Shown one piece after another: positions 11,623 through 25,099 of a DNA stretch of 64,000 nt (position 1 is the first letter of the stretch; each line of letters starts with the position of its first letter). The notes under the pieces were generated by a model, which ran no database searches, was not told the origin of the DNA, and saw nothing but the letters and a program-made list of their open reading frames with translations. Made by a program: the position numbers and the translations under genes. The stretch comes from Piper betle (lineage: Eukaryota; Streptophyta; Magnoliopsida; Piperales; Piperaceae): assembly GCA_033002965.1 (NCBI GenBank), contig JAURVB010002651.1, forward strand, positions 1-64,000, read 5' to 3'.

Positions 11623-12139
11623 TGTAGAATAAAAAACTTTAAACTTTATCCAAAATTATATAGATGATAAAACCATCATCAATAAAACCTTCTTCATATC
11701 AAATCATCAAGAAAATAAATTTAATAACGGAAGCGTACCTGGATCCATAATAGTAAAGCAATTATTTGATTTCTTCTGGTTTGATCTTCCAAATTCTACA
11801 CCGGTTCTCCAAAGCCAAAGTTCCTGGATGATGGGATACCAGAAAAGAAAAACAACAGTGCGAATTCGGGGACCATAACTGTATTTATTCGTATAACCGT
11901 ATTTATCCTTTATCTTTCATAATTCCAATTTAACCTATCATAAATTAGAGATTACGAAAACGGTATCTACATATATTTATCCATACTCATCTTAAATATA
12001 TGGTATCTCCACGTATTTATCTTAAATATTAATGGCTCATTAACCTTAAATTTAATAGATCAATTTAATTTAGGCTCAAACCTTATTAATAGCATATGAT
12101 ACAAATATATACTTGTATATATACGTCCAAAATCCAACA
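11623..12139 (-). repeat. 5' LTR of the truncated copia element (517 bp)
   Basis: Read on the minus strand it begins TGTTGGATTTTGG and ends TTCTACA, next to the primer-binding site. The adjoining bases AGCAA (12140-12144) open duplication unit 2. The matching site in unit 1 (2861-2865) has no insertion. Confidence 0.8.
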
Positions 12140-13169
12140 AGCAAGTCTTCGGTATTTCTTTGTTTGAAGAATGATGTAGTTTGTTGAATATGAAGTGCCC
12201 ATCTGATACTCTAATTTGCAAAATCTAACTATAGCATTTACTGTTATTTTTGTAATGTTCTTAGCATGTTATAAGTTCTGACCGATAAATTTTAGCACGG
12301 AGACTAATAGTATATATAAAAAGCACTTACCTTTTTTTATCTTTTCAAGGCTTCTCAAAATTTCCTGCCAAACCTGTTTAGGTTTAAAAAGATTTCTATA
12401 TAACATAATCATTTTATTCCAAGCAAAAAAAGAGAAGAAGTGCAATCATCTGAAACAGGTTTCAAGCAAATCTGGTCCCAACGATACGGTCAAGGAACTT
12501 GTGCCCAGTGCAGTCATGGGGTCACAGGATCTTATCAGGCCAAAGAAAATGACAGGTTCATTGTGGCTTCGTTGGAGTCGATTTTTACAGGGGAAATTGC
12601 ATACCTGATCGCCTATGGTCAATTCACTGACTTATACAAATCTAAGTTAGCAAATTTTCCAACTTGAGCTGCATTGGTTTGTCTTTTATTTTGACTCAAA
12701 ATATGATAAAATTGAAAATCATCCACACTTAACCACACAGGGTCGATTTGGTTAGCATTAACTTAATAAACTTTTTAAGCCATAATCATTAATACGAGAA
12801 GTTAAATCCTAGGACGAAAAAATTCTCCTGGTTAAGAAATTTTGTCGCGGTAAAATTTCACATAAAAGCTGTGAAATCTCTAAATTTTGTAATGGAGTTT
12901 TTCAAAATATAACCCAAAACTTTGATTGTGTAGGAATGAATCTAATCAATGCAGAAATTGATGCTTGGATGCTTAAGAACTAAATTGTATGGGATAATGT
13001 GAAAGGGTGTTTGTGCTAATTTTATTGGAAAACTCGATTAGTGGCAGTTAGAAATTACAAAATATTTATGGGAAGTGAGGAATGTAATTTATTATCTAAG
13101 TTTGATAAAAAAGTACTGAGTAATTGAGTAATTGAGAAGTAAATGTGTCAACTTTAATTTCTATAAATC

Positions 13170-13177
13170 TATAAAAG
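13170..13177 (+). promoter_or_regulatory. TATA box of UGT copy B
   Basis: TATAAAAG at the same distance (79 bp) from the ATG as in copy A. The promoter regions of the two copies match apart from a few bases over the preceding kilobase, but copy B has a copia LTR about 1 kb upstream (ending at 12139). Confidence 0.7.
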
Positions 13178-13248
13178 GGGGCTCTATTAAGGATGGGCTA
13201 AATCACGCTAATTTCTTCTTACCATCGATCTTGTCAGGTCAACGTGCA

Positions 13249-15461
13249 ATGGCCAGTGGTGGAAGCAGCTCAATCACTCAGAGCGAAGGCAGAATGTTAC
13301 TCCTTGTGCCATTGCCGTTCCAAGGCCATCTTCCTCCCATGCTCCAACTCGCCAGCGCCCTCCACCTCCGAGGCTTCTCCATCACCATCGTCCACCCTCG
13401 CTTCAACTCCCCCGACCCCTCCCGCTTCCCACACTTCCAGTTCCTCTCCTTCGACGACGGCTTACAACCGCACCAGCCTTCCATGCATATTGGAGACGTC
13501 ATCACCCTCACCAAGGCCATGAACGATAACAGCGCCAGCCCATTTCGTGAATGCGTCGAGAAGCTTATGCGTGAGAGTGAGGGGAGTGCTCGGGTTTGTT
13601 GTGTTATTAGTGATGTCACCTTGTACTTCACTCAGAGTGTTGCTTCCCAGCTAAAGCTCCCACGGGTGGGGCTTAGAACTGGAAGTATTACTTCCTTTCT
13701 TGCCTTTGCCGAGTTCCTGCTCAATCGTCGTTCTCCGATTGATCAAGGTGAGCACAGATAGATCTGGCTCTTTACTTTGTGGGTTTTTGCTGTTATATAT
13801 GGTGGATCAAGTAATTTTTAGCTTATTGAATTTTTAGTTTGGATGGCTAAATTTTATTGGGGAAGAAGGATTTGACGCTTGTGCTTCGAATTTGCTCAGG
13901 ACCTAATCTAACTCGTACATTTAGTTTCAAGTAATCTTTCTTTATGAAGAAGAGAGACCTGATCCGTAATGCTCATTAATGTTTATGGTCATGTGACTAT
14001 GGTCTGTTGTAAGATGATGCCTTGTAAATCTATAACCAATTTGGAGGCGTTGTAACAAATTATCGCTTGTATTGCTCCTCTAACTGTGGATTTTTTAACA
14101 TTGTAAGCCTCCTCTAACCTCAACCGGACCTTTGATACAGAGTTTCCCTCCAGAAAAAATGATGAGTACTTAAAATTGTCTTTCCTAAATTCTTTTTTAA
14201 TGCCAAATTTTCCTTAATGTAATTAAGATACCTCAAAAATCCTATCTTCAGGTTCTGAATTTGTTTATAATCAGTATGAGTTGCTGGTCAGAAGATAAGC
14301 AGTTAGTAAGCACAACATAATATTTACGATTTTTTTTGTCTGCCTGCAAATATTATTTAAGATTTATAACTAAGAGTGAATAATTTTGTTTTCGAAATTA
14401 GCAAGAGAAATTCAGTAAACTGGGAGGTAGTTGGTCAGGTCTAGTATGGATTATATCTAGCTCTCCAGAGGTTAATGATCTATTCTATTTATATTTAGAT
14501 AATTTGGATCATCTGTCTTTATAATCCTGGGAATTGTTTTGCTTGTGTACAATCCATCTATTGCAACTACTCATCTCTTGTGATCATCTTGGTTTGTGCA
14601 GATGCCAATAGTGTGCTGCAACCAATCAGAGAAAAGGATATGCCGCAGATCAAGATGGCCAACGCAGATGAAATGAACGTAATGATGGAAGAAGTCTTCA
14701 GCAAAACAAAGGCTTCCTCTGGTGTTATCTGGAACACCTTTGAGGAGCTTGAAGTAGAGTCGCTTGCAAAAGTCAGAGAAGAATTTGGAATACCAATCTT
14801 CCCAATTGGGCCTCTTCACAAAACATCAATGAACACCTCTAGCAGGCAGCTCTCGCCCCAAGATCAAAGCTGCATGGATTGGCTTGACAAACAAGCCCCT
14901 AACTCTGTACTATACGTTAGCTTTGGAACCATTGCTTCTTTGAGCACAGAGGAGCTAGTGGAGACAGCTTGGGGACTAGCTAACAGTGGGCAGCCCTTCA
15001 TCTGGGTTGTTCGGAAAGGTCTCGCGGGAGACGGTGTAGTCCACTTACCGGATCAATTTTTCGAAGAAACGATGGACAGAGGAATGGTAGTTGAGTGGGC
15101 ACCCCAGCTAGAGGTGCTAGCACACCCAGCAGTGAGTGGCTTTTGGACACATTGTGGATGGAATTCGACACTAGAAGGCATATGTGAGGGGGTTCCATTG
15201 CTTTGCTGGTCTTGCTATGGAGACCAGAAGGTGAACGCTAGATATGCTAGTCATGTGTGGAAGGTAGGAATCCAAGTTGAGAATGGGCTGGAGAGGGGAG
15301 AGATTGAGAGGGCTGTGAGGAAGTTGATGGTTGGTAAGGAAGGGGAGGCGATGAGGGAGAGGGTGAAGGCTTTCAAACAAAGTGCAGACCAGAGTTTGAG
15401 AGAAGGGGGCTCCTCATTTCAGAATATGAACGATCTTGTGGAATGGTTATATGCATTATAA
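13249..15461 (+). CDS. UDP-glycosyltransferase, UGT76-like, copy B (2 exons)
   Basis: Exons 13249-13747 and 14602-15461 encode 452 aa and share every structural feature of copy A: catalytic His27 and Asp122, the PSPG box 332-375, a terminal Gln375, and an intron of 854 bp. The only protein differences from copy A are Cys117 instead of Arg and Thr124 instead of Gly, two residues after the catalytic Asp. The Gly-to-Thr change needs two base changes in one codon. Exon 2 encodes exactly the same 286 residues as in copy A. Both copies look functional, so the pair may have started to diverge in acceptor preference, but that is inference. Confidence 0.9.
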
Positions 15462-16493
15462 TCTTCTCTTTTGAATTGAATAATTTTGGCCAAAACTGAA
15501 GGAAGCTTTTCTTATTTCATGAACTACCAGTGACAAACGTTGAAAATATTTAACGATTTTAATCTCTTGTCAAGATAGATAATGTTAGCTTTAGCTTTTA
15601 ATGACTCGGTAAATTCCATGAATGGTTTTGATCGAGCTTCTGGTGCCTGCAACACTTTCTTCCCAATGCACGTCGACTTTGGGCCATTTGATTGAGGTAA
15701 TTGATTTTGTTGTTATTTAATTAGCTCTTTCAGACTTTTACATCAATTACTCAAATAAATAATAACAGCCATCATCTGTTCCCGTTGATGTAAATGTGAA
15801 GGCGTAGATGGGGTGTGGGTTGGGGGCTCGTTGGGAAGAAAGTGCCGCAGGGACTAGAAGTTCGTTTTAATCATAATCATTAGCCAACTTCACAACAGTC
15901 CACCTTAATGTAAATGTTAAACTGTCTCACCACCCCACCATGATTTTTCATTGTTTGTTTCAATTATTTAATGGACAAAATATAATTAACTCTTCATTAA
16001 TTAATTATATAAATTGGGCTAATCACGAATCCGGTATTTTTCTTAAAATTAGGTTTTTATTTCATTTAGGTTGGCACAATTTTTCGTGTATATCGTTATA
16101 TAGATGTGGTGCATGGGATACTCCCCTCAAAACAAAATCAGACTAAATTTATATGAGAATAAAAAATTATGAACAATAAAATATTAACATGCATGTGAAT
16201 TGTCACATGGCAAGAGTTCAAACACGTCGGCATTTATTTCCGTTGCTCTTCTTCAAAGTGGGATAATATGTCTTCTGCCCCTAATTATATGTTGTCCTCG
16301 TCTCTAACCTATTTTTAAAGTGTGTGTGGGACTACTTTTTTTTTTGTGTCTGGACCACATACCTAACCGTTTAATAAAAAATTATTTATTAAGTGTTTTT
16401 TTAATCAACTCCTCAATTGTGGAGGTTAAACCTAACTATATTTTCAATCGATAAAGCCTCACACATTAGTCAAAGTAAAATAATTTCCTACAC

Positions 16494-17883
16494 CATCATT
16501 TGAATTTAAAATCGGCTTACCTTGATTATTTTTGCTTATTATTTTATTATTTTGTATTCACCAAAAAAATTAACTTTTTTAATTTATACCTTTTAAACTT
16601 GAAACAATTTGGTTTTGTGGATGACATTTGTAGGCACCTAGATTTGTAGGAGAGGATGACCATAGTACAACAAAAAATTTTAAGTTTTCTCTACAATTTA
16701 ATAAATTTAATATTTAATTATAGAGAAAAATAGTGAGGCAGTTTTGCGTGCGGAGAAAAGTAAAGAATTTAATACGTGCTTCTCTTATTAAATTTTTCTC
16801 CACGATTTTAATAATTGTGGCAAAAATACGGGAAAATGTGATGAGAAAAGAGAATTTTCTCATCGTTGTTTTCTTCTTCGAAGGTATAAAAATCTTTTTT
16901 CTGTTGCTGTGTAGGCAGTGACTTGGGAAGAAAAATTGCCAAAGCGGCAGTATGTCATGGGGATCATTTTACATCACATATGGATTTGGCGGGATTAAGC
17001 TATATCGGTAGCTGTCCTGTCAATGTCTGCATATGATCGATCAAAGTTTCCAGCTATCATACACGAATTTATTCCAAGGACAGCGAAACTTTGTCACTCA
17101 TGCTGGTAAACTTTAATGAACAAAGAAAGAACTATCTTCACGATGGATCCTCGTGTATCTGTTAATCATCAGTTTTAGAGCACAAACAACGATGTCTCCA
17201 AGCACTCTTCCAAACCAAGATTATATTTGTATTTGATTGGATGTAATAGACCCGTAGAAGAAAGAATACGAACTACATAAAAATATTTCCGCGTAAGGTG
17301 GATTAAGGCTTCCTCGGAAAAATAAACCTCAAATGTATAGTTGCGACAGACCCAAGTACTGATCAGGAAGCGAGGACGCCAACCCGAAAGAAGAGATTAA
17401 GAGATTGGAAAGAGGAAGACGAGTGACAAGAAGATTGGCGAATTTTCTTCTGGAAAATTTTTGTGCAGTCTGGTGAGCTGTTCTTCATATTTTATATTTT
17501 ACAAATGCATCTTTTCCAAGTTAATTTTGCTATCCTTTCTCAGCTGTCTTGTTTTTCGGTGATTCATGATCCAAAAATGTCACATGTTTGAATATCGTGT
17601 GCGCGTCTCAGTCTTATCGCATTAAACATTGAAACCGACGTATCATCTTCCAAGAAATGGCATCAGTGAACTCTTATCATTCCTGCTCATGAACAGCACA
17701 GCACCACCATTGAATGCTTCCCGCTGGGGAACCCACATGTCCCACATATTTTTATTGCCAGAGGAAAGTCTCTAAAAGCATGAACCGATCGCCATTCCCA
17801 AAATCAACTCAGAATCACTTCCTTGCTTACATACAATTTCCCACGCAGAGTAGTAAAGCAAAGCACCTCATCAGCTCGGTTCC
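16494..17883. other. Spacer between UGT copy B and the third UGT
   Basis: AT-rich, with no convincing gene. It begins with what is probably the original right flank of the duplicated unit. The part near 16650-16900 has repeated TTCTC and GAGAA stretches and may be an old transposon. I found no clear TATA box for the gene at 17884. Confidence 0.4.
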
Positions 17884-19335
17884 ATGGCGAGAACCCACAA
17901 AGAAATTGGTCGGCTACTGCTCGTGCCGTTGCCATTCCAAGGCCATATCTCCCCCATGCTTCAACTGGCCACGCTCCTCCATCGCCGAGGCTTCTCCATC
18001 ACCGTCATCCACCCTCGCTTCAACTCCCCAAAGGCCTCCAACTTCCCTGACTTCCTCTTTGTGCCCATCCACGATGGCATAACAAGGGAGCAACCTTCCG
18101 ATATTGGAGATGTCGCCTCCTTCATCAACGCTGTGAACGAGAACTGCGTGGTGCCATTTACCGAGTGCGTGGAGAGGCTGCTGCAAGCGGAAGAGAGCTC
18201 CATTCGTTGCATTGTCAGTGATGTGCACATGTACTTCACTCAGAATATTGCCTCCCGGCTAAAGCTCCCACGGCTTGCATTGAGAACTGGCAGCTTGACT
18301 TCCTACATCGACTTCTTCGACATTTTGCGCAATTCTCTTTCTCCGTTAATCCAAGGTATAATAGTTTTGTTGAACCGCTATTTTGCTAATATATTGATCA
18401 AATTGTCAAGTAAACTTGAGACCAGTAATTTAATGTCTAAGCTATGATGAAATATTGTTGGTTTGCCACCAGATTGCAACAATGGCAAAGATACAAACGG
18501 TGTACTCCAACCCTTGGTAAAGGCTGCCAATGCAAATCATGAGGTGTATGAATTAGTTGAGACCATAGTCAAAATATCAAAAGCTTCGAAAGGAGTTATC
18601 TGGAACAGCTTTGAAGAGCTGGAAGAAGAATCGCTTGCAAAAGTCCGAGAGGAACTCAAAGTACCAATCTTCCCGGTTGGGCCTCTTCACAAAACATCGC
18701 TCACCTCCTCTAGCAGCCTTTTCGTCCAAGACCAAAGCTGCATGGACTGGCTTGACAAACAAGCGCCCAACTCGGTAATCTATGTCAGCTTTGGCAGCAT
18801 GGCATCAATAGGGAAAGAACAATTGGTGGAGACGGCATGGGGTTTGGCTGACAGCAAACAGCCCTTCCTTTGGGTGGTTAGAAGAGGCTCCTCGAGGTCA
18901 GGAGAGGTGGAACTTCCAAATGGGTTTCTAGAGGAAACCAACGACAGAGGAATGGTGATTGAATGGGCACCCCAGGTGGACGTTCTAGCACACCAAGCCG
19001 TGGGTGGCTTTTGGACACATTGTGGGTGGAACTCTACTTTGGAAAGCATATGTGAGGGGGTGCCATTGCTTTGTTGGCCTTGCTTTGGAGACCAACAAGG
19101 AAATGCCAGGGACATTAGCCGTGTATGGAAGGTAGGAATGGAGCTCGAGAATGGATTGGAAAGGGGAGACATAGAGATGGCAGTAAGAAAATTGATGGTT
19201 GAAGAGGATGGGAAGGAAATGAGGGATAGGATAAAGGTTTTGAAAGAAAGCGCCGAAAATAGTTTGAGAGAAGGTGGTTCCTCGCATCAGAACTTGGATA
19301 AAGTTGTTGAACTGATACAGACATTACGATATTAG
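17884..19335 (+). CDS. UDP-glycosyltransferase, UGT76-like, third gene (2 exons)
   Basis: Exons 17884-18355 and 18473-19335 encode 444 aa. The 117-bp intron is in the same place and phase as the larger intron of copies A and B. Motifs are intact: PLPFQGH near the N-terminus with the catalytic His, VSDVHMYFTQ with the paired Asp, and a full PSPG box (WAPQVDVLAHQ through CFGDQ) ending in Gln. It clearly differs from the duplicated pair, so it is an older paralogue. The broken copy at the left edge resembles this gene most in the YVSFGS region. The start ATG is the only one that gives the usual N-terminal spacing before the LPFQGH motif. Confidence 0.9.
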
Positions 19336-21250
19336 CATCCATAGCTCCTCATGTATGGTGAGTACGATCGGCTTGCGTCTTCCTACAATTAGAAGAAATG
19401 ACCAATAAAATGAAAATAGATCCGTGTACCACAAATTCCTTACTGTAGTTGTACTTCAATTATTTTTCTGGTTTCATAAAGTCTATCGTATTGACAAATA
19501 TATGCACCACCTTAGCTGACTTTGCAAGCCAAATGCATTCTCCCTCCAAAAATTTAATACGGTAACTAGTTAAGGATTTACAGATATTGTCTCAAGTTGA
19601 GATGCCAATAGACTTTTAGCAAGCAATGATTCCTTCTTAAGTGAAAAAACCTGTATATGAGAATTGTTTTAGGGCAAAATATTTTATGCAATCCTCTCTA
19701 AAAGGAACCTAGGTAGTTCGCTTTAACATATTTAAGCAATTATTGCTGACAAAACCATTATAGCTAGCATAAACCCATCCCTCAATATGATGTTTCGCAT
19801 ATAAATGAGATAAAGAAGAATAATTCCATATAACAAATTAAGACGGGCAAACCTTAATAGATTACTTCTAAATATGCCCATTTCTGAAGCCTGTCATTAA
19901 TATATGAACTGCGACAATTAAGTCCAGGAAGTGTATTACAAATCTACATATGGAGCCTTGGAGCAGGAATTGGTCAATCTACATACTAATCTGGATCGGC
20001 AGCATTACCATTATCAGTCACCTTAGATAATAATACCAAGTAATTGAAATTTGGAAGAAAAAGATCTTCCTTTTCCTTTGTGAACTTCAGAATATTCATG
20101 TCGATTGACCTGCGCTAACATATCCAGAGGTGAGGAGCATAAGCGCTTCCTTGTGTCATCGCCATACGATTCGGCAGATCCTGTCATAGGCCCTTTTGAT
20201 AACTAAAAATGTTTGTATTAGGAATGTGCAACTCACATGCATGCATACAATGTCCCTGGCTATACTCGTCAGTCTCTTCACACTACACCATCGTCTACGC
20301 TCCTTAGACAGCAGCCTAATGCCTGCTCTGAGGGAGAAGAAAAAATTAAAAATTAAAAATTAAAAATTAAAAATAAAATAAAATAAATAAAAAATGACAA
20401 TTTAAAAATAATTTATTAACAGTTTTGTAACATGTGATTACGATGTGCTGCTTCCAGCTGATACCCAAAACAAAAACTGTCGTGAACATGGATCCGAAGG
20501 ATCCTAAATTAAAATCCATGCAATTACAAATGAATGGCCAGCTGCCCTGTCCAGGATTTGAGACCAGCAATCCACAAACATTGGTAGAGTAAATAACAGT
20601 TTATCACATAATTCTGAAAAATAAAGTAAGGTTACTCTTGTAAAAATCAGCTTTCACAATGACACTTTACTTAAGCCATGGGTCAAAAAATAGATCACTA
20701 TCTAAAGTAGCAACAAACACAAGAACAGGGGAAAATAATTGGAGCCACGGTACATCCAGCAAAATTGAGGAATGTGTGTGTTGGTAGGGGTGTTTGCGGG
20801 GGGTGGGGGGTAGCGAGCTCAATATCAAAGCAGCTAATCATCAGACCCAGTTAATTGTCTGATCCAAACAAAACCAAGAACAGTAGCCATCTTCTCTAAA
20901 GCCTGCTTTGTTATAAATCCTTTCCAGTCTCAACCAGCAATCTGAATCGGACAGTCTGCAAATAAGATAGTAGTCTAACTTCATATCTTAATTTTTTATG
21001 ATGATAGATGTTTACCAGAGATCGACAAAATCTAATCACATATACTTCCCACAAAAGATATTCACATATATTCCCGACATTGCTTTTATTCAAGAAGCTG
21101 GAAATCAACCAATAATCATCATATCATCAAAATAAAAAATGTATTACCACCTTAAAGAAAGGACAAGCTAATTTAGCTCTTCCTACTTAATATAGTGTAC
21201 AACATTTGAAACCACCAAAACATGATTTCCAGCCTAAAGAACTATAGCCA
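19336..21250. other. Intergenic region with an A/T-rich simple repeat
   Basis: No gene recognised. It contains a run of ATTAAAA-type units at about 20340-20395 and a GGGGTGGGGGGT stretch near 20800. Otherwise it is featureless AT-rich DNA. Confidence 0.4.
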
Positions 21251-21252
21251 AA

Positions 21253-23125
21253 GAAATTGTATTGTTTCGATTTTAGGAGACCATGTTATTTGACGAGGAA
21301 AAATAGTCGAAATCATAATCCTAACAAACAACTCAGATGCAAATTTCAACAACATAGGCCGGACCCACTCAACGGCCAACAAAATCATACATACATACAT
21401 AATCAATCAACATCTAAAATCATTTAGACATACATACATACATAGTAATACATACTAATCATACAAACATACAGACACACATACATACATAATAATACAT
21501 ACTAATCATACAGACATATATACATACATAGTAATACAAACTAATCATTCAAACATATATACATACATACATAGTCTTACATACTATCCTTAAATATTTA
21601 CATGCACCAGAATCTGGTAACGGTAACATGTTCTTTATCTTTCATAAAGATCTACATGTACATCATACTTGAATACATCCATAAAACATCCATGAACAAA
21701 GAAATACACATAACACATACAAAGAAAGCACACATAACACCTATCAAGGAACCAAAGTGATGCCCGGGTAACATACTCATAAAAAAAGCACATATACTCA
21801 TATACATAAAACATATACTCACATACATAAAACACACATCTTCTCCCCTTTTCAAATGAGAAGCACACATAACACATACCCAAAGTGATGCATAGATAAC
21901 ATACTCATAAAGAAAAGCACACATACTCGTATACATAAAACACACATCACACACATAGAAGTTCTCCCTTTTTAGATGAGAAGCATATCCTCATATAAAT
22001 ATGAAAATGAAAGTGAAAGGTCATAAGTCATAAATACATTCTCAAAATATGAGAAGTCATAAATCATAAATACATACACACTCGAAATACGAAAAGTCGA
22101 TTCATAAATTGATTTCAATAATATTTACGACTGATTTCGAGATAAAATACCCGACTTATTTTTGAGGTGTTACATTATCCCCAACTTAGGAATTTTCATC
22201 TAAAAAATATACAAAAGTCATAAACGTACCCCACTAATTTTGGGATCTTATCAATCCAAGACAGAACCGGGTTTGCTCTGATACCACCCATCTCAAAATT
22301 CTTAGTCTAATAAAAGACTGAAATGAGATGTTAAAAAAACTCATAGAAATCATAATATTAACATACAACTCAGATGTAAATTTTAACAACATAGGCCAGA
22401 CCCACTCAACGGCCAACAAAATCATACATACACACATAATCAATCAACAGCCGAAATCATTCAGACATGCATACATACATACATAGTAATGCATACTAAT
22501 CATTCAGACATACATACATACATAGTCATACATACTGTACCATCTTTAAACATATACATGTACCGGAATTTGGTCAATGGTAACATATTCTGTAACATAT
22601 TCTGATCATTCTTAACTTTTATAACATCTACATGTACCGGAATCTGGTCAACGGTAATATATTCTTATCTTTCATAAATTTTCATAAACATCATGTACCG
22701 AAATCTGGTCGACGATAACATACCTCATCATACTTGAATACATCTATAAGACATCCATGAACAAAGAAATACACATAACATATACCAAGGAAAGCACACA
22801 TAACACATACCAACAGGTAACACACTCATAAAGAAAAGCACACATAATCATATACATAAAACACACATCACACACACAAAAGTTCTCCCCTTTTCAAATG
22901 AGAAGCTCACATAACACATACCCAAAGTGATGCACAGGTAACATACTCATAAAGAAAAGCACACATACTCGTATACATAAAACACACATCACACACAAAG
23001 AAGTTCTCCCCTTTTCAAATGAGAAGCACACATAACACATACTGCACAGGTAAGATACTCAAAGAAAAGCACACATACTCATATACATAAAACACGCATC
23101 ACACATAGAGAAGTTCTCCCCTTTT
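21253..23125 (-). mobile_element. Miniature LTR retroelement (TRIM-like), minus strand
   Basis: Two diverged direct repeats (about 21253-22174 and about 22288-23125, shared landmarks 1037 bp apart) flank only about 115 bp. That internal piece carries a primer-binding site TGGTATCAGAGC on the minus strand (22286-22275) and a purine-rich tract TTGGGGATAA just before the next LTR, which begins TGTAACACCTC (22174 downwards). There is no room for gag or pol, so the element could only have moved with help from another. Both repeats are full of CATA microsatellite and AAGCACACATAACACATAC-type subrepeats. The right LTR is truncated and target duplications were not found. Confidence 0.7.
22275..22286 (-). 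other. Primer-binding site of the miniature LTR element
   Basis: The + strand reads GCTCTGATACCA, the complement of the initiator-Met tRNA primer site, immediately beside the inner end of the right-hand repeat. Confidence 0.75.
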
Positions 23126-25099
23126 GTTGAAAAACTATAGCAGACTGAAAAAAGCTAACCTATAACTTTAAAAAGTAATCATGACCTAGAATAGCATACC
23201 GTCAGGTTAGGTAGAATAGGCAATGCACTTGTTATGAGTAGGTTAACAGAAACAACAGAGAGATCTAGAGGAAGGAATAATGTTTAAACAACCTAATCAG
23301 CCATATACAAGCTACAGGAATTGCAAAGACAAGGCACTACAAATTGAAGGAAATGCGAGAAAAATCTCAAACACAATTAGAAGAATCAAATACTCCATGT
23401 CAATAACAAATGAAATAGGGAAAACCTTTACAGCAAAGAATTTAATTTGATTCTCCAAAACAATTGCAGCATTAGCTAAACTGCTGCTCTGCTTCAAAGG
23501 CATTTTATCTCAATTTTATGCTTCAAACTGGCTGGCATGACTGATGCCAGCCCAAAATAACTGTCAAATGATTGATTCTACATAGACAAAGTGGTAGGCT
23601 TAATAAAGCAAAACTGTCCTTCCATATGAGAATAAAAGCCAAAATTTTCATGGAAAAACTATATTTAAAAAAATAAACAAATAAATAAATAAATAAACTA
23701 AAGGAAAAAAAATACAATGATCGGTTCCAATTCAATAGATTGTATCATAAAAGAGAAATCCAGAAAAACTTAGAAATTAAAACAAATGTATTACCATCAA
23801 AAGAAAAAAAACGCAACAATTTATTTTTTTGTTTGCTGTAGACTTGTAGTCAATGATTAGTATTAACTTGATACATACAACAAGAAAGTTGTACGACAAC
23901 CCACAACATTGTAGCAAGTATCAACACAATCCTATTTTCATCCTAGTGTATTTGTGATTGTTCGTCTTTTTATTAACAGATCTGCCACTGTATCATATTA
24001 TTTAACATCTGACACCTTAAAACAATCTTCAAGTGACAATGAAATTGGTTTTTTTGACTTACAGACAGTATCATTATGAGAACCATGCGCACCAAAATAT
24101 AGGGAGAACTTGTACCTGCTGCAATGCATCTTCATCATAGTCATTTCTAAACCTCTGAATTTGAATCAATGACATCTTTGTCTGTGGGGGGAAGGAGTGG
24201 TTCTGAAGTTTTCTCTTTTCTGGCTATTTCCTCTTCCCTACATTTGAAAAAACTGGATTAGAATGCACATTTGACGAGTTATCTTTACCCATGAGCTTTT
24301 CATTACCTCTTTTTACTTAGTTGATTGTGATGGTAGAATCCTAGAATTCTGTCCAGGTCTAAAGTTACCTTAATTAGTCAAAGACAAATAAATCTCATTG
24401 TGACCTAATGACCAAGGGCACCAATTTCCTGCTTCAGAGGCATATACTTGAAGGTTACGCTTCTGTCCAGCACTTACAACAAGTTTCCTGGCCTTCAGTT
24501 GCCACAAAGGTCCTTCCTATCAAAAAGAGTATTTAAAATACCAAATGCCAATCTAGTATGGCATGTTCCTATCTAAAGTTCTGATCAGGCCTCTATGACA
24601 ATGTTAAATGGTTAAAGTTAACCTTCAAAATGAATTGGAAAATGAAGGCATAGAAAATCGGTGTCTTGTCTAATGCATATTGTGCAAGTGTAAAAAATTG
24701 GAGAGTTTTCATACAATGAGTAGGCTACCTTCAAAAAGCTGTTCTAATTAGTCATATTCACAAGAATGAAAAATGTTTCCAACAATTTTGCCTTATCTTA
24801 GAGAATAATTAAATAAAAGCAAAGGATTCAGCTTAAGTGACAAAATAAATAAGAAAATGGTAAACCTCTCACCTTCTCCAGTGGATTTTGGTAAAATGAG
24901 AACCACATTCAAAGACGTACATACCACGTGCCTCCCAACCCACAAACTTTATTCTCATGAGTTTATAGAAATGAGTTGAAAGTTTTCATATGCTGCAAAT
25001 AGAATAAAATTTGCAGCATTTAGAATCAAATGGTGTTCCTTGAGAACATTACTGCACGGCAAAGGTTTCAAGTGTCTGAACTTGATGCAAGATAATCAA
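23126..25099. other. Intergenic region downstream of the PPR gene
   Basis: No gene recognised. The part next to 25100 is likely the 3' UTR of the minus-strand PPR gene. A short AAAT-type repeat lies near 23665-23700. Confidence 0.4.

Larger units (their letters stand above)
7226..12139 (-). mobile_element. Truncated Ty1/copia retrotransposon (minus strand), split by a solo LTR
   Basis: Read on the minus strand, this holds a 5' LTR (12139 down to 11623, beginning TGTTGGATTTTGG and ending TTCTACA), a primer-binding site TGGTATCAGAGC (11620-11609), a leader, and a gag remnant (7851-7226). The leader contains two copies of a CTTTGGGCCGAT motif near 10973 and 11054. Pol and the 3' LTR are missing, because the element stops abruptly where duplication unit 1 ends. 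AGCAA follows the LTR at 12140-12144 and is a plausible target duplication, but its partner is gone. A separate LTR (7911-10858) is inserted in the leader. Confidence 0.85.
12141..16493. repeat. Tandem segmental duplication, unit 2 (4.35 kb)
   Basis: Partner of 2862-7225. The coding part of exon 2 encodes an identical protein, and the 3' flank shows about one change in more than a kilobase outside homopolymer runs. Exon 1 and the intron carry about eight single-base differences each. The unit ends at CCTACAC, after which sequence unique to this copy begins. Confidence 0.95.

Noticed and set aside
21635..21954. Minus-strand Cys/Tyr/Met-rich frames that look like a membrane or Cys-rich peptide
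   Set aside because: They translate the ACACATAAC and CATA subrepeats of the LTR, in two shifted frames.
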